DNA from: Burkholderiaceae bacterium
GTDB lineage: Bacteria; Pseudomonadota; Gammaproteobacteria; Burkholderiales; Burkholderiaceae_C
Reading direction: 5' to 3'
DNA length: 64,000 nt
Assembly (NCBI GenBank): GCA_019751915.1
Contig: JAIEMS010000015.1
Coordinates: 1 to 64,000 of the forward strand
Both the position numbers and the translations under genes were made by a program. Shown in pieces: positions 37,768 to 46,451 of this stretch. The notes beneath the pieces were generated by a model. That model did not search any database and had not been told where the DNA came from. It saw only the letters and a program-made list of their open reading frames with translations. Each line of letters starts with the position of its first letter. Positions within the stretch are counted from its first letter, which is position 1.

Positions 37768-38291
37768 TGCAAGCGTCCGCCGTGGTACAGCAGTGGCGTA
37801 GCGTCACTGCGATGGCTACAGCGCTCGACTTCACCAACAAAAATCACATGATCGCCCTCGTCGTAGCGACTGCGGTTAAAGCACTCAAAGGTCGCTAACG
37901 CGCCCTCGATCAGTGGTGCACCGCACACCCCCGGCGTGTGGGCCACGCCTGCCCAGCGGTCAATCCCGCGCGTGGCAAAACGCTCGGCCAGCGCTTGCTG
38001 GTCGGCGCACAACACATGGATGGCGTAGTGTGTGCAGGTTGAAAACACCGGCATCGTCGCTGACTGGTGCGCCAAACTCCACAGCACCAGCGGGGGGGTC
38101 AACGACACCGAATTGAATGAGCTGGCCGTCAGGCCCACCAGTTCGCCCGTGGCGCTGCGCGCGGTAACGATGGTCACACCCGTAGCAAACATGCCCAAGG
38201 CATCGCGGAATTCGCGGGCAGAAAATTGGGGTGGGTGGGCGAAGGTGGAAAGAGACACAGACAAAAGGTGATCAAAGAAAAAGGCATTCAT
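37758..38291 (-). CDS. Flavin reductase-like FMN-binding protein
   Basis: Flavin reductase domain protein of 177 residues. Conserved segments are [40 protein letters not shown] (flavin-phosphate contact) and the late [20 protein letters not shown]. Such proteins reduce FMN/FAD with NAD(P)H, often for a two-component monooxygenase, but no oxygenase partner is adjacent. I chose ATG 38291 over the GTG at 38303. The gene converges on minE with a 10-nt overlap of the two 3' ends, and is divergent from the HD-GYP gene. Confidence 0.9.
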   Translation of the reverse strand: MNAFFFDHLLSVSLSTFAHPPQFSAREFRDALGMFATGVTIVTARSATGELVGLTASSFNSVSLTPPLVLWSLAHQSATMPVFSTCTHYAIHVLCADQQALAERFATRGIDRWAGVAHTPGVCGAPLIEGALATFECFNRSRYDEGDHVIFVGEVERCSHRSDATPLLYHGGRLHQR

Positions 38292-38425
38292 TATCACCCC
38301 CACCTCAGCTTGGCTTCAGCAAAGGCTGGCCCAATGGAAGTTTTTGGCACTCAAAATATCGATGCTTTGCCAACCATAGGTTGATTGATTACCCCATTCT
38401 TCCTCTCAAGCAGCAGGTCCAACAA

Positions 38426-39679
38426 ATGAACCCCATGAAACGCAAGGCCGCCGCCCGGATTGCTCTGGTGACCCTGAGCATGGCAGCACTGGCAAGTCCG
38501 ATAGCATGGTATGTATCGCGTGAAAACGCCGAAGAAGAAGTAGTGGCCTTTGCCCAAGAAGAAGCTCGGGGTGTTCTGCTACGCCAACAGGCTCTGCGTC
38601 TAGACGGGCCACAAGCCAATACCCATGCACAACAAGCGGCACAACAACTGGCTGGGGGGTTGTTTGACATTGCCGAAATTTACGATTCCCAAGGGCGCAA
38701 GCTGGCCGAGGTCATGACCGCTTTGGGCGAAAAGCTCGAACACAGCCTACCTAAACATGGTGCACCGCGCTACCAAACTGCGTTTTATGAGCGCCTCATG
38801 GTCGGTGTAGCAAAGCACGACATCTTGCGCGTGTTTGTGCCGCTGCGCGAGACCAACAGCGGCCCCATCACGGGCTACTTTGAAGGTGTGCGTGTGCTGC
38901 CCCAGTGGCAAATTGACCAAATTTTGTCGGACGCTCTCATCGTCGGACTGATGGTCTTTTTAGCCTCCTTGGTGTGTGGTGCCGTCATGTACCCGGTTGT
39001 AGTGCATCTGGCCAGCGAGAACGAGCACAAAGCGCGCGAAGTGCTGGAGTCGCACATTGCCATGATGGAGGCGCTGGGCCGCGCCATTGCCAAGCGCGAC
39101 TCCGACACTGGTGCCCACAACTACCGCGTGGCATGGGTATCGGCGGTGTTGGGCGAAGCGATGGGACTGCGTGGGTCGGCCATGCAATCGCTGATTTTGG
39201 GCAGTTTTCTGCACGATGCCGGAAAAATTGGCATCCCCGATGCGATTTTGCTCAAACCCGGCCGCCTCGATGAGGCAGAAATGATCATCATGCGCACCCA
39301 TGTGCGCCAAGGCGAAGAAATTGTCACTGGCGCAGGCTGGCTCGATGGCGCACGCGATGTCGTGGCTTACCACCACGAAAAATGGGATGGCTCGGGCTAC
39401 CCGCATGGAATAGCGGGTGCGGCCATTCCGCTGGCGGCACGTATTTTTGCGGTGGCCGATGTGTTTGATGCCCTGAGTTCGCGCCGCCCCTACAAAGAGC
39501 CAATGCCCTTTGTGCAAGTGATGAACATTTTGCTAGAAGGCCGTGGCAGCCACTTTGACCCCGCTGTGCTGGTGAAGTTTGCCGGACTGGCCGAGATGAT
39601 CCGTGACCGGCTTGAAGGCTTGGACGAAGACGGCGTTAAAGCCCTGATGGAAGCGATGGTAGTGCGGCATTTTGATTAG
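38426..39679 (+). CDS. Membrane-bound HD-GYP c-di-GMP phosphodiesterase
   Basis: Signalling protein of 417 residues. TM1 is at about 10-28 (ARIALVTLSMAALASPIAWY), a periplasmic sensor of about 150 residues follows, and TM2 is near residues 172-195 (ALIVGLMVFLASLVCGAVMY). The cytoplasmic HD-GYP domain then shows SFLHDAGKIGIPDAILLKPG (HD pair) and VAYHHEKWDGSGYPHGIAG (GYP motif), with the downstream ARIFAVADVFDALSSRRPYK. These are the residues of active c-di-GMP phosphodiesterases. ATG 38426 has CAGCAGG upstream; the ORF-track start at 38231 overlaps the divergent flavin reductase gene. A terminator follows. Confidence 0.92.
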   Translation: MNPMKRKAAARIALVTLSMAALASPIAWYVSRENAEEEVVAFAQEEARGVLLRQQALRLDGPQANTHAQQAAQQLAGGLFDIAEIYDSQGRKLAEVMTALGEKLEHSLPKHGAPRYQTAFYERLMVGVAKHDILRVFVPLRETNSGPITGYFEGVRVLPQWQIDQILSDALIVGLMVFLASLVCGAVMYPVVVHLASENEHKAREVLESHIAMMEALGRAIAKRDSDTGAHNYRVAWVSAVLGEAMGLRGSAMQSLILGSFLHDAGKIGIPDAILLKPGRLDEAEMIIMRTHVRQGEEIVTGAGWLDGARDVVAYHHEKWDGSGYPHGIAGAAIPLAARIFAVADVFDALSSRRPYKEPMPFVQVMNILLEGRGSHFDPAVLVKFAGLAEMIRDRLEGLDEDGVKALMEAMVVRHFD

Positions 39680-39697
39680 GCCAGCGTCCAACGAAAT

Positions 39698-39726
39698 GCT
39701 CCGCGCAACTCCAGCGGGGCCTTTTT
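39698..39726 (+). terminator. Rho-independent terminator after the HD-GYP gene
   Basis: Stem GCTCCGC / GCGGGGC (one G-U pair) followed by CTTTTT, about 20 nt past the stop codon and just before the convergent universal stress protein gene. Confidence 0.7.
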
Positions 39727-39737
39727 CCAAGGAACGG

Positions 39738-40160
39738 CTAACGCACCACCAGCACCGGCACGGTGCTGTGCGCCAACACCTGCATCGTCACCGACCCCAA
39801 TACCAGCGTTGCCAAGGCGCTGTGGCCGTGCGAACCCATCACCAACAAATCGCAAGGGCCGGCATTGGCGACTTGGGCAATGGTCTCGCCAATCGGGCCG
39901 ACTTGGTACAAAGTTTTCAGCTCTATGCCTTGGAGTGCCATAAATTTACGCACTGGCTCTAAGACCGCTTCAGCTTCTTCGCTGTAATAGTGCTCGACCA
40001 CTTCTTTGCCCACTGCGGCACGGGCACGCGCTGGCAAGGGGGCATGCACGTTAATGGCCGTATAACGGTGCATCGTGCCCAGCAGCTCCTCGTGGGCAGC
40101 CAAGTAAGCTAGCATTTTTTTGGTATGTTCGCTGCCATCGACAGCCAAGAGAATGTTCAT
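39738..40160 (-). CDS. Universal stress protein (UspA family)
   Basis: Single-domain universal stress protein of 140 residues. It starts MNILLAVDGSEHTKKMLAYL, the beta1-alpha1 nucleotide-binding segment. Near the C-terminus it carries the ATP-binding signature G-2X-G-9X-G-S in MGSHGHSALATLVLGSVTMQ, ending STVPVLVVR. This places it in the ATP-binding subgroup. I used ATG 40160; the ORF-track start 39 nt earlier adds an unsupported tail. A direct role in stress survival is known for the family but its specific function is unknown. Confidence 0.92.
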   Translation of the reverse strand: MNILLAVDGSEHTKKMLAYLAAHEELLGTMHRYTAINVHAPLPARARAAVGKEVVEHYYSEEAEAVLEPVRKFMALQGIELKTLYQVGPIGETIAQVANAGPCDLLVMGSHGHSALATLVLGSVTMQVLAHSTVPVLVVR

Positions 40161-40223
40161 CGTCGTCTCCAGAAGTTTCAGAAAATCAGGCCCATCCACA
40201 GCGGCCTTGCCGCGCCTAGGCCA

Positions 40224-41063
40224 TCATAGGTGGACAAGGCGCTGGGGCAAAAAGTTCGCTTGCTCGCCCTTGCGGGCATAGCCCAGTGGGTTCGCCACCA
40301 CCCGGCATTGCCACGGCGAGCCGTCGCTGCGCGTACCTTGGGCGGTGTAATCGCTCGGGGCGTGCAAATGGCCGTGCAGCCAAACCTGCGCCAAGGGCAG
40401 CAAATCATCGAGCACATTGCAAAACCCCGCCGTACCCGGCACCAATCCGTAGCGGGGGTCGGCACTGCGCAAGCTGGGGGCAAAGTGCGTCACAGCGACC
40501 GTTGCACCCGCAAAGGGCTGGGCCAAAGTCTCGCGCAACCACTGCTGGCACAGCAAAGACTGCGCCCGCACCGACTCGGCCAAAAAGGGCACACCGGCGC
40601 GGGTGCCGCTGGTTTTTCGCAGGTAAAAATTGGCGGCCCGAAAAGCTTTTTCTCGCTGGCGCAAGCGGCGCGTTAGATTTTCGTCGTGCTCAGCCAGCGC
40701 ATCAAAGTCACTCCACAGGGTCGTGCCAACAAAACGCACCCCGGCCACCAGCGCCGTTTCGCGCTCGAGCCAAATCAAATCCAACCGCTCGCAGGTGCGG
40801 CGCAAGCGCTCGTGGGCGGCATCAAAGTCTTGGCCGTCGTATTCGTGGTTGCCCGGAACCAAAATGACCGGCGTTGGCCAACCGGCAAACTGCGGTAAGG
40901 GAGAAAAGCGCGCCAAACCAAAGTCCTCATCGGACAGCAGCGAGCCATTTTGGTAAGAGCCAATATCACCGGCCAGCACCAACACATCGGCCCCCGGCGC
41001 TGGCTCGGGTACAAAATGCGGATGCACTTCAAGGTGCAAGTCGGACAGAAGTTGGATATTCAT
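40224..41063 (-). CDS. Calcineurin-like metallophosphoesterase
   Basis: Predicted metal-dependent phosphoesterase of 279 residues. The five metal-binding motifs are visible: LLSDLHLE (D-x-H), VLVLAGDIGSY (GD), VILVPGNHEYDG (GNHE), AVTHFAPSLRSA (H) and VWLHGHLHAPSDY (GHxH). ATG 41063 (MNIQLLSDLHLEVHP) was chosen since the domain begins immediately. The substrate could be a nucleotide, phosphodiester or phosphoprotein and cannot be told. It lies just downstream of pckG on the same strand, after a terminator. Confidence 0.9.
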   Translation of the reverse strand: MNIQLLSDLHLEVHPHFVPEPAPGADVLVLAGDIGSYQNGSLLSDEDFGLARFSPLPQFAGWPTPVILVPGNHEYDGQDFDAAHERLRRTCERLDLIWLERETALVAGVRFVGTTLWSDFDALAEHDENLTRRLRQREKAFRAANFYLRKTSGTRAGVPFLAESVRAQSLLCQQWLRETLAQPFAGATVAVTHFAPSLRSADPRYGLVPGTAGFCNVLDDLLPLAQVWLHGHLHAPSDYTAQGTRSDGSPWQCRVVANPLGYARKGEQANFLPQRLVHL

Positions 41064-41094
41064 GGTGCGCCCAAGAATACCCCGATAGCAGGCA

Positions 41095-41129
41095 GAAAAA
41101 AACCGCCCGGCATGTCTGCGGGGCGGTTG
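41095..41129 (-). terminator. Rho-independent terminator after pckG
   Basis: On the minus strand the stem AACCGCCC / GGGCGGTT encloses a 12-nt loop and is followed by TTTTTT, about 45 nt beyond the pckG stop. A smaller palindrome, GGGTGGCCCACCC, lies between. Confidence 0.85.
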
Positions 41130-41174
41130 CAAGTGGGTGGCCCACCCGCAAAGGACGGGCCACAGGGCGCAGCA

Positions 41175-43046
41175 TTACATGTCGGCCAGACGCTTCTCGA
41201 TAGCGGCCTTGGTGTCGAGCAAACCTTGGGGCAAGTGGTAGGCCAGTTGCTCAAAGTGGGCCGTGTGCAGCTTGAGCTCTTCTGTCCAAGCGGCCTTATC
41301 GATGCTGGTGACAGTGTTGAACTGGGCTTCGTTGAAGTCCAGACCCGTCCAAGTGATTTCGGCGTACTGGGGGGCCACGCCAAACATGGTGTCAGCGCCT
41401 TGGGCTTGGCCTTCGATGCGGTCGATCATCCACTTGAGCACGCGCATGTTTTCGCCGTAACCGGGCCAAACAAACTTGCCCGCTTCGTCCTTGCGGAACC
41501 AGTTGACGCAGAAAATCTTGGGCAGGGTGTGGCCCGATTCTTCCAACTTGTGCTCCATATCCAGCCAGTGCTGGAAGTAGTCGCTCATGTTGTAGCCGCA
41601 GAAGGGCAACATGGCAAATGGGTCGCGGCGCACCACGCCTTGGGCACCAAAGGCGGCAGCGGTGGTTTCCGAGCCCATCGTGGCAGCCATATAGACACCT
41701 TCCATCCAAGTGCGCGCTTCCGTCACCAGCGGCACAGTGGTCGAGCGGCGGCCACCGAAGATGAAGGCATCAATGGGCACACCGGCTGGATCGTCCCAAG
41801 CGCTGTCGAGGGCGGGGTTGTTGGTGGCACCGACGGTAAAGCGGGCATTGGGGTGGGCGGCCTTAGCGCCGGTTTCTTTGGCGATGGCGGGTGTCCAGTC
41901 CTTGCCTTGCCAGTCGATCAGGTGATCGGGTACGCCGCCGGTGTCTTTTTCCATGCCTTCCCACCAGACATCGCCGTCGTCGGTCAAGGCCACGTTGGTG
42001 AAGATCACGTCTTTGTCCAAGCTGGCCATGCAGTTGGGGTTGGTCAGGGTGTTGGTGCCGGGGGCAACACCAAAGTAACCGGCTTCGGGGTTGATGGCGT
42101 ACATCTTGCCGTCGGCATGGGGCTTGATCCAAGCGATGTCGTCGCCAATGGTGGTGACTTTCCAGCCGTCAAAACCGGCGGGTGGCACCAGCATCGAGAA
42201 GTTGGTCTTACCGCAGGCGCTAGGGAAGGCCCCTGCAACGTGGTACTTTTTGCCTTCGGGGCTGGTGACACCCAAAATCAGCATGTGCTCGGCCAACCAG
42301 CCTTGGTTGCGGCCCATCGTCGAGGCAATACGCAGTGCCAAGCACTTTTTGCCCAGCAGCGCGTTGCCGCCGTAGCCCGAACCATACGACCAGATTTCGC
42401 GGGTTTCGGGGTAGTGAACGATGTATTTGGTTTTGGCGTTGCAAGGCCAGCTGGTGGTGTCTTTTTCGCCAGCAGCCAGTGGTGCACCCACGGTGTGCAT
42501 GCAGGGCACGAACTCGCCGTCCACGCCCAGCACGTCGTAAACGGCCTTGCCCATGCGGGTCATGAGCTTTTGGTTCACGGCCACGTAGGCGCTGTCGGTC
42601 AGTTCAACACCGATGTGGGCAATGTGGCTGCCCAATGGGCCCATGCTGAAAGGCACCACGTACATGGTGCGGCCCTTCATGCAGCCGTCAAACAACGGTT
42701 GCAGTGTGGCGCGCATATCGGCAGGGTTCATCCAGTTGTTGGTCGGGCCTGCATCTTCTTTTTGGGCCGAGCAGATGTAGGTGCGGTCTTCCACGCGGGC
42801 CACATCCGATGGGTCTGAGCAAGCCAAAAAGCTGCCGGGACGCTTGGCAGGGTTGAGCTTTTTAAACGTACCGGCATTGACCAGCTGTTGGCACAGTTGG
42901 TCGTACTCGGCTTGCGAGCCGTCGCACCAGAAAATGCTGTCGGGCTTGCACAGAGCGGCCATATCGGCCACCCAAGCCAGCAGGCGGGCGTTTTTGACGT
43001 AGGCGGGGGCGTTCAGATTCAGGCCCTGCATGGTGGGTGCGTTCAT
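41175..43046 (-). CDS. pckG: Phosphoenolpyruvate carboxykinase (GTP)
   Basis: GTP-dependent PEP carboxykinase (623 residues), converting oxaloacetate to PEP in gluconeogenesis. The kinase-1 P-loop is [18 protein letters not shown] and the kinase-2/metal motif is [20 protein letters not shown]. The GTP-binding segment is [19 protein letters not shown], and the reactive loop sits near [19 protein letters not shown]. Length and motifs exclude the ATP-dependent type. ATG 43046 is preceded by GAAGGAAG; the ORF-track start is 18 nt longer. The upstream 206-bp gap to queC should hold its promoter, but I cannot pick out a confident box. Confidence 0.97.
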   Translation of the reverse strand: MNAPTMQGLNLNAPAYVKNARLLAWVADMAALCKPDSIFWCDGSQAEYDQLCQQLVNAGTFKKLNPAKRPGSFLACSDPSDVARVEDRTYICSAQKEDAGPTNNWMNPADMRATLQPLFDGCMKGRTMYVVPFSMGPLGSHIAHIGVELTDSAYVAVNQKLMTRMGKAVYDVLGVDGEFVPCMHTVGAPLAAGEKDTTSWPCNAKTKYIVHYPETREIWSYGSGYGGNALLGKKCLALRIASTMGRNQGWLAEHMLILGVTSPEGKKYHVAGAFPSACGKTNFSMLVPPAGFDGWKVTTIGDDIAWIKPHADGKMYAINPEAGYFGVAPGTNTLTNPNCMASLDKDVIFTNVALTDDGDVWWEGMEKDTGGVPDHLIDWQGKDWTPAIAKETGAKAAHPNARFTVGATNNPALDSAWDDPAGVPIDAFIFGGRRSTTVPLVTEARTWMEGVYMAATMGSETTAAAFGAQGVVRRDPFAMLPFCGYNMSDYFQHWLDMEHKLEESGHTLPKIFCVNWFRKDEAGKFVWPGYGENMRVLKWMIDRIEGQAQGADTMFGVAPQYAEITWTGLDFNEAQFNTVTSIDKAAWTEELKLHTAHFEQLAYHLPQGLLDTKAAIEKRLADM

Positions 43047-43252
43047 CGGGGGAGCTTCCTTCAATTAAAAAACGTTTTTTCAAAAGAAGCCGCTACAGCG
43101 TGCTACCTTTGAAAAAACGGCTTGAAGCGCCGTCGGCAGGCAAAAGACACAAAGCGCGTCTGCGAATTTTGCGGGCCGACTGGGATGTCGATTTTATGAA
43201 TCTGCTGGCCTTTTGTGTGTCAGACAAGGGCCAAAACTATGCAAACAACGCA

Positions 43253-43960
43253 TCAGGTTATGCGCATACTCTGCCAGCGCTGGTAGCCCGATTGCCGCAA
43301 TTGGCAGGCTGGGCAGCTACCGCAGCCGTAGCCCCAGGGGTGCAATACCTCGCGCACGCCTTCGTAACAGGTGTGCGATTGCTCGACGATGGTGGCAACC
43401 AAGGCATCGCCGCCCAAGGTGTGCGCCATTTGCCACGTTTGCGCTTTGTCGAGCCACATCAGCGGGGTCTCGAAGGTAAAGCGCTGGCCCATGCCCAGCG
43501 ACACCGCCACTTGCAGCGCCTTCAGGGTGTCGTCGCGGCAGTCGGGGTAGCCGGAAAAATCGGTCTCGCACATGCCGCCCACCAGCGTGTGCAGTCCGCG
43601 CCGGTAGCCCACAGCCGCTGCCAGCTGAAAAAACAACAGGTTGCGCCCCGGCACAAAGGTGTTGGGCAACCCGGCGCTGGTCATGGCGATGGCGGTGTCG
43701 CGGGTCAAGGCGGTGTCGCTGATTTGACCGAGCACGGCCAAATCGACCACATGGTCTTGGCCCAAACGCGCGGCCCAGTGCGCAAACTGCCCACGCAAGG
43801 CTTGCAGCACTTGCAAGCGCACCTGCATTTCGATGTCGTGGCGCTGGCCGTAGTCAAAACCGATGGTTTCAACGTGGGCAAAGTGCTCCAGCGCCCAAGC
43901 CAAACAGGTGGTGGAGTCTTGTCCACCCGAAAAAAGCACCAAGGCGTGTCCAGAGCGCAT
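43253..43960 (-). CDS. queC: 7-cyano-7-deazaguanine synthase
   Basis: ATP-dependent enzyme of queuosine and archaeosine biosynthesis, converting 7-carboxy-7-deazaguanine to preQ0. The 235-residue protein has the PP-loop [14 protein letters not shown] and the segment [17 protein letters not shown]. The zinc-binding cluster of four cysteines lies near the C-terminus ([16 protein letters not shown] and [10 protein letters not shown]). It lies 30 nt downstream of recQ on the same strand, perhaps as a two-gene unit. Other queuosine genes are not in the window. Confidence 0.96.
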   Translation of the reverse strand: MRSGHALVLFSGGQDSTTCLAWALEHFAHVETIGFDYGQRHDIEMQVRLQVLQALRGQFAHWAARLGQDHVVDLAVLGQISDTALTRDTAIAMTSAGLPNTFVPGRNLLFFQLAAAVGYRRGLHTLVGGMCETDFSGYPDCRDDTLKALQVAVSLGMGQRFTFETPLMWLDKAQTWQMAHTLGGDALVATIVEQSHTCYEGVREVLHPWGYGCGSCPACQLRQSGYQRWQSMRIT

Positions 43961-43990
43961 CGGGAGTTTCCTTTTGAAAAAATGAACCCA

Positions 43991-45859
43991 TCAGGCACAA
44001 AGGCGCAACACCTCAGCACCATAGGCTTGGAGCTTTTTGCTGCCCATGCCGCTGATGCCTTCTAGGTCGGCCAGTGTGCGCGGTTGTTGCTGGGCAATGG
44101 CGGCCAGCGTCGCATCGTGAAAAATCAGGTAAGCCGGTAGGCCGTGTGCACGGGCCACTTCGGCCCGCCATGCCTTGAGGTTGATGAAGCGCACCTGCGC
44201 GTCTTGGCCCAAGCTGGCCGCAGCGGGCGCTAGCGTACCGGCAGGGCTGCGGCGCTTGCTGCGTTCGCGTTTGCCCGCAGGCGTTGCCACCGACTGGCGC
44301 AGGCGCACCGGCACCTCGCCGCGCAGCACCGCCCGCGAGCCTTCGGACAGGCACAGGGTATCGAAACTGTGTCCGTTCTCCAGCAGCACCTTGTGCAGGC
44401 CGACCGCCCCCGTCGCCAGCAATTGGCGCAAGACGGCACGCAACTGGGCCTCGGTAAATTCGGCCCCAATGCCAAAGGTTGAGATTTTGTCGTGCCCAAA
44501 CTGCACGACTTTGTCGGCGCTTTTGCCGCGCAGCACGTCCATGATGTGGCCGGTGCCAAAGTTCAAGCCACTGGCTTGTTGCACCCGGTAGATGGTCGAT
44601 AGCAGCTTGCGCGCGCAGTCGGTGGCATCCCACACTTCGGGCGGATGCAGGCAGTTGTCGCAATTGCCGCAGGGTGTGGAGGCTTCGCCAAAATAGGCCA
44701 GCAAGCGCACGCGGCGGCAGTCGGTGGCCTCGGCCAAGCCGAGCAAAGCATCGAGTTTGCCGCGCAGCCCTTGTTTGAATTCTTCAGCGGCAGGGCTTTC
44801 GTCGATCATGCGCCGCTGGTTGACCACATCGTTCAAGCCGTAGGCCATCCACGCATCGGCGGCCAAACCGTCGCGGCCTGCGCGCCCGGTTTCTTGGTAA
44901 TAGCCCTCGATGTTTTTCGGCATATCGACGTGGCCGACAAAGCGCACGTCGGGCTTGTCGATGCCCATGCCAAAGGCAATCGTCGCCACCATGACGATGC
45001 CTTCTTCGCGCAAAAAGCGGTTTTGGTTTTGCTGGCGCACCTCGGCGGGCAAACCGGCGTGGTAGGGCAAGGCCGCGATGCCTTGGGCCACCAGCATGGC
45101 GGCCAGCTCTTCGACGCGCTTGCGCGATTGGCAATAGACCACGCCCGCATCTCCGGCATGTTCGCGCTCAATGAAGCGCAACAGCTGCGCGGTGGCATCC
45201 TTTTTTTCTTCGATGCGGTAGCGAATGTTGGGCCGGTCAAAGCTGCTGATGAACAGGCGCGCTTCTTCGAGCTGGAGCCGCTCGATGATGTCGGCGCGGG
45301 TCAGCGCATCTGCGGTGGCGGTCAGGGCGATGCGCGGTACACCGGCGTAGCGTTGGTGCAAGACCGACAGCGCCCGGTATTCGGGCCGAAAGTCGTGTCC
45401 CCACTGGCTGACGCAGTGGGCTTCGTCGATGGCAAACAGCGCCAAATGCCCCTCTTGGTACAGGCTATCGAGCAGCCCCAAAAAGCGCGGCGTGGTCAGG
45501 CGCTCGGGGGCCGCGTAGAGCAACGTGATCGCGCCGGTTTGCAAGCGCAATTCAACATCTTGCGTTTGCTGCCAATCGAGGGTCGAATTGAGGAAGGCCG
45601 CATCGACCCCGGCCTCGTGCAGCGCACCGACCTGATCGTGCATCAAGGCAATCAGCGGCGAGACGACGATGCTCACGCCCCGGCCCTGTTGCTGGCGCAC
45701 GATGGCTGGCACTTGGTAGCACAGCGATTTGCCCCCGCCCGTGGGCATGAGCACCAGCGCATCGCCGCCGCCAATCACATGGTCAACAATGGCCTGTTGC
45801 GGCCCGCGAAACGCCGAGTAGCCAAAAATGCTGTGGAGAACAGAAAGCGCAGAGGACAA
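43991..45859 (-). CDS. recQ: ATP-dependent DNA helicase RecQ
   Basis: 3'-5' DNA helicase of 622 residues for recombination and repair. Motif 0/I is [20 protein letters not shown] with [17 protein letters not shown]. Motif II is [20 protein letters not shown] (DEAH), and motifs IV-VI follow, ending [12 protein letters not shown]. The RQC zinc ligands are in [14 protein letters not shown] and CGNCDNC, and a C-terminal HRDC domain ends [18 protein letters not shown]. The only available start is TTG at 45859, because an in-frame stop lies 42 nt upstream and the next Met is inside motif I. The 5' leader is formed by a copy of the intergenic repeat. Confidence 0.96.
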   Translation of the reverse strand: MSSALSVLHSIFGYSAFRGPQQAIVDHVIGGGDALVLMPTGGGKSLCYQVPAIVRQQQGRGVSIVVSPLIALMHDQVGALHEAGVDAAFLNSTLDWQQTQDVELRLQTGAITLLYAAPERLTTPRFLGLLDSLYQEGHLALFAIDEAHCVSQWGHDFRPEYRALSVLHQRYAGVPRIALTATADALTRADIIERLQLEEARLFISSFDRPNIRYRIEEKKDATAQLLRFIEREHAGDAGVVYCQSRKRVEELAAMLVAQGIAALPYHAGLPAEVRQQNQNRFLREEGIVMVATIAFGMGIDKPDVRFVGHVDMPKNIEGYYQETGRAGRDGLAADAWMAYGLNDVVNQRRMIDESPAAEEFKQGLRGKLDALLGLAEATDCRRVRLLAYFGEASTPCGNCDNCLHPPEVWDATDCARKLLSTIYRVQQASGLNFGTGHIMDVLRGKSADKVVQFGHDKISTFGIGAEFTEAQLRAVLRQLLATGAVGLHKVLLENGHSFDTLCLSEGSRAVLRGEVPVRLRQSVATPAGKRERSKRRSPAGTLAPAAASLGQDAQVRFINLKAWRAEVARAHGLPAYLIFHDATLAAIAQQQPRTLADLEGISGMGSKKLQAYGAEVLRLCA

Positions 45860-45861
45860 GG

Positions 45862-45917
45862 TTTGCTCTTGTTTTAATAGCTACAAGTACTTACAGGATA
45901 AGCGCTAGTGGCTGATT
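45862..45917 (+). repeat. Dispersed intergenic repeat, copy 6
   Basis: TTTTAATAGCTACAAGTA followed by GGATAAGCGCTAGTGGCTG. It ends 3 nt from the recQ start codon, so it forms the recQ 5' leader. Its first 18 nt closely match copy 7, some 460 nt away. Confidence 0.65.
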
Positions 45918-46085
45918 TGACCGATATTTTGGCAAAAAGCAGGCACCAGCGTGCCCGGCCACGGCAAGGCCGGTATTGTGGACTGCGACCGTCGCCAGAC
46001 GCTGGCGCTTTGCAAGGGCGGGCCGAATGCTGAAAATACCCGGCTCGCACAGACCGTTTAACTTCTGACTTTTTACCCTCCGACC

Positions 46086-46310
46086 ATGCCCATCTATGAA
46101 TATGCTTGCAGCGACTGCGGCCACCAATTTGAAGCGCTGGTGCGCTCTAGCACCGTGCCCGAGTGCCCCGGTTGCCACTCCCAGAAGCTAGAAAAACAGC
46201 TTTCGGTGTTTGCCACCACCAGCGAAAGCCCTCCCATGGCCTCGCTGCCGTCCAGCCCGTGCGGCTCCTGCCCGTATCCGGGTGGCTGTGGTGCTGGCGG
46301 CATGCACTGA
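46086..46310 (+). CDS. FmdB-family zinc ribbon protein
   Basis: Small regulatory-type protein of 74 residues with an N-terminal zinc ribbon: MPIYEYACSDCGHQFEALVR and VPECPGCHSQKLEKQLSVF supply two CxxC pairs. The C-terminal tail is Gly/Cys/Pro-rich (CGSCPYPGGCGAGGMH), probably a second metal site. FmdB-type proteins are widespread and poorly characterised; the name comes from a putative amidase regulator. A dispersed-repeat copy and then the restriction-modification gene follow. Confidence 0.9.
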   Translation: MPIYEYACSDCGHQFEALVRSSTVPECPGCHSQKLEKQLSVFATTSESPPMASLPSSPCGSCPYPGGCGAGGMH

Positions 46311-46322
46311 CCACAGCGTCGA

Positions 46323-46385
46323 ATGCTCTTGTTTTAATAGCTACAAATGCCCGATGAACAAGGGCTAGAACCCGTTTTTCTTCTA
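46323..46385 (+). repeat. Dispersed intergenic repeat, copy 7
   Basis: TTTTAATAGCTACAAATG followed by GAACAAGGGCTAGAACCCG. It lies between the zinc ribbon gene and the restriction-modification gene, at the edge of the A+T-rich island. Confidence 0.7.
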
Positions 46386-46451
46386 TTTTTAGCTGTGGGC
46401 ATCGAAAAAACCCGAGCACAGCTATCACTGGATTTTTCTGCTTACTAAATT

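Noticed and set aside
40950-42818. 622-aa ORF antisense to pckG
   Set aside because: Shadow frame of a highly conserved gene; Gly/Val/His-rich with no recognisable domain.
44645-45877. 410-aa ORF antisense to recQ
   Set aside because: Shadow frame; RecQ motifs are complete on the opposite strand.
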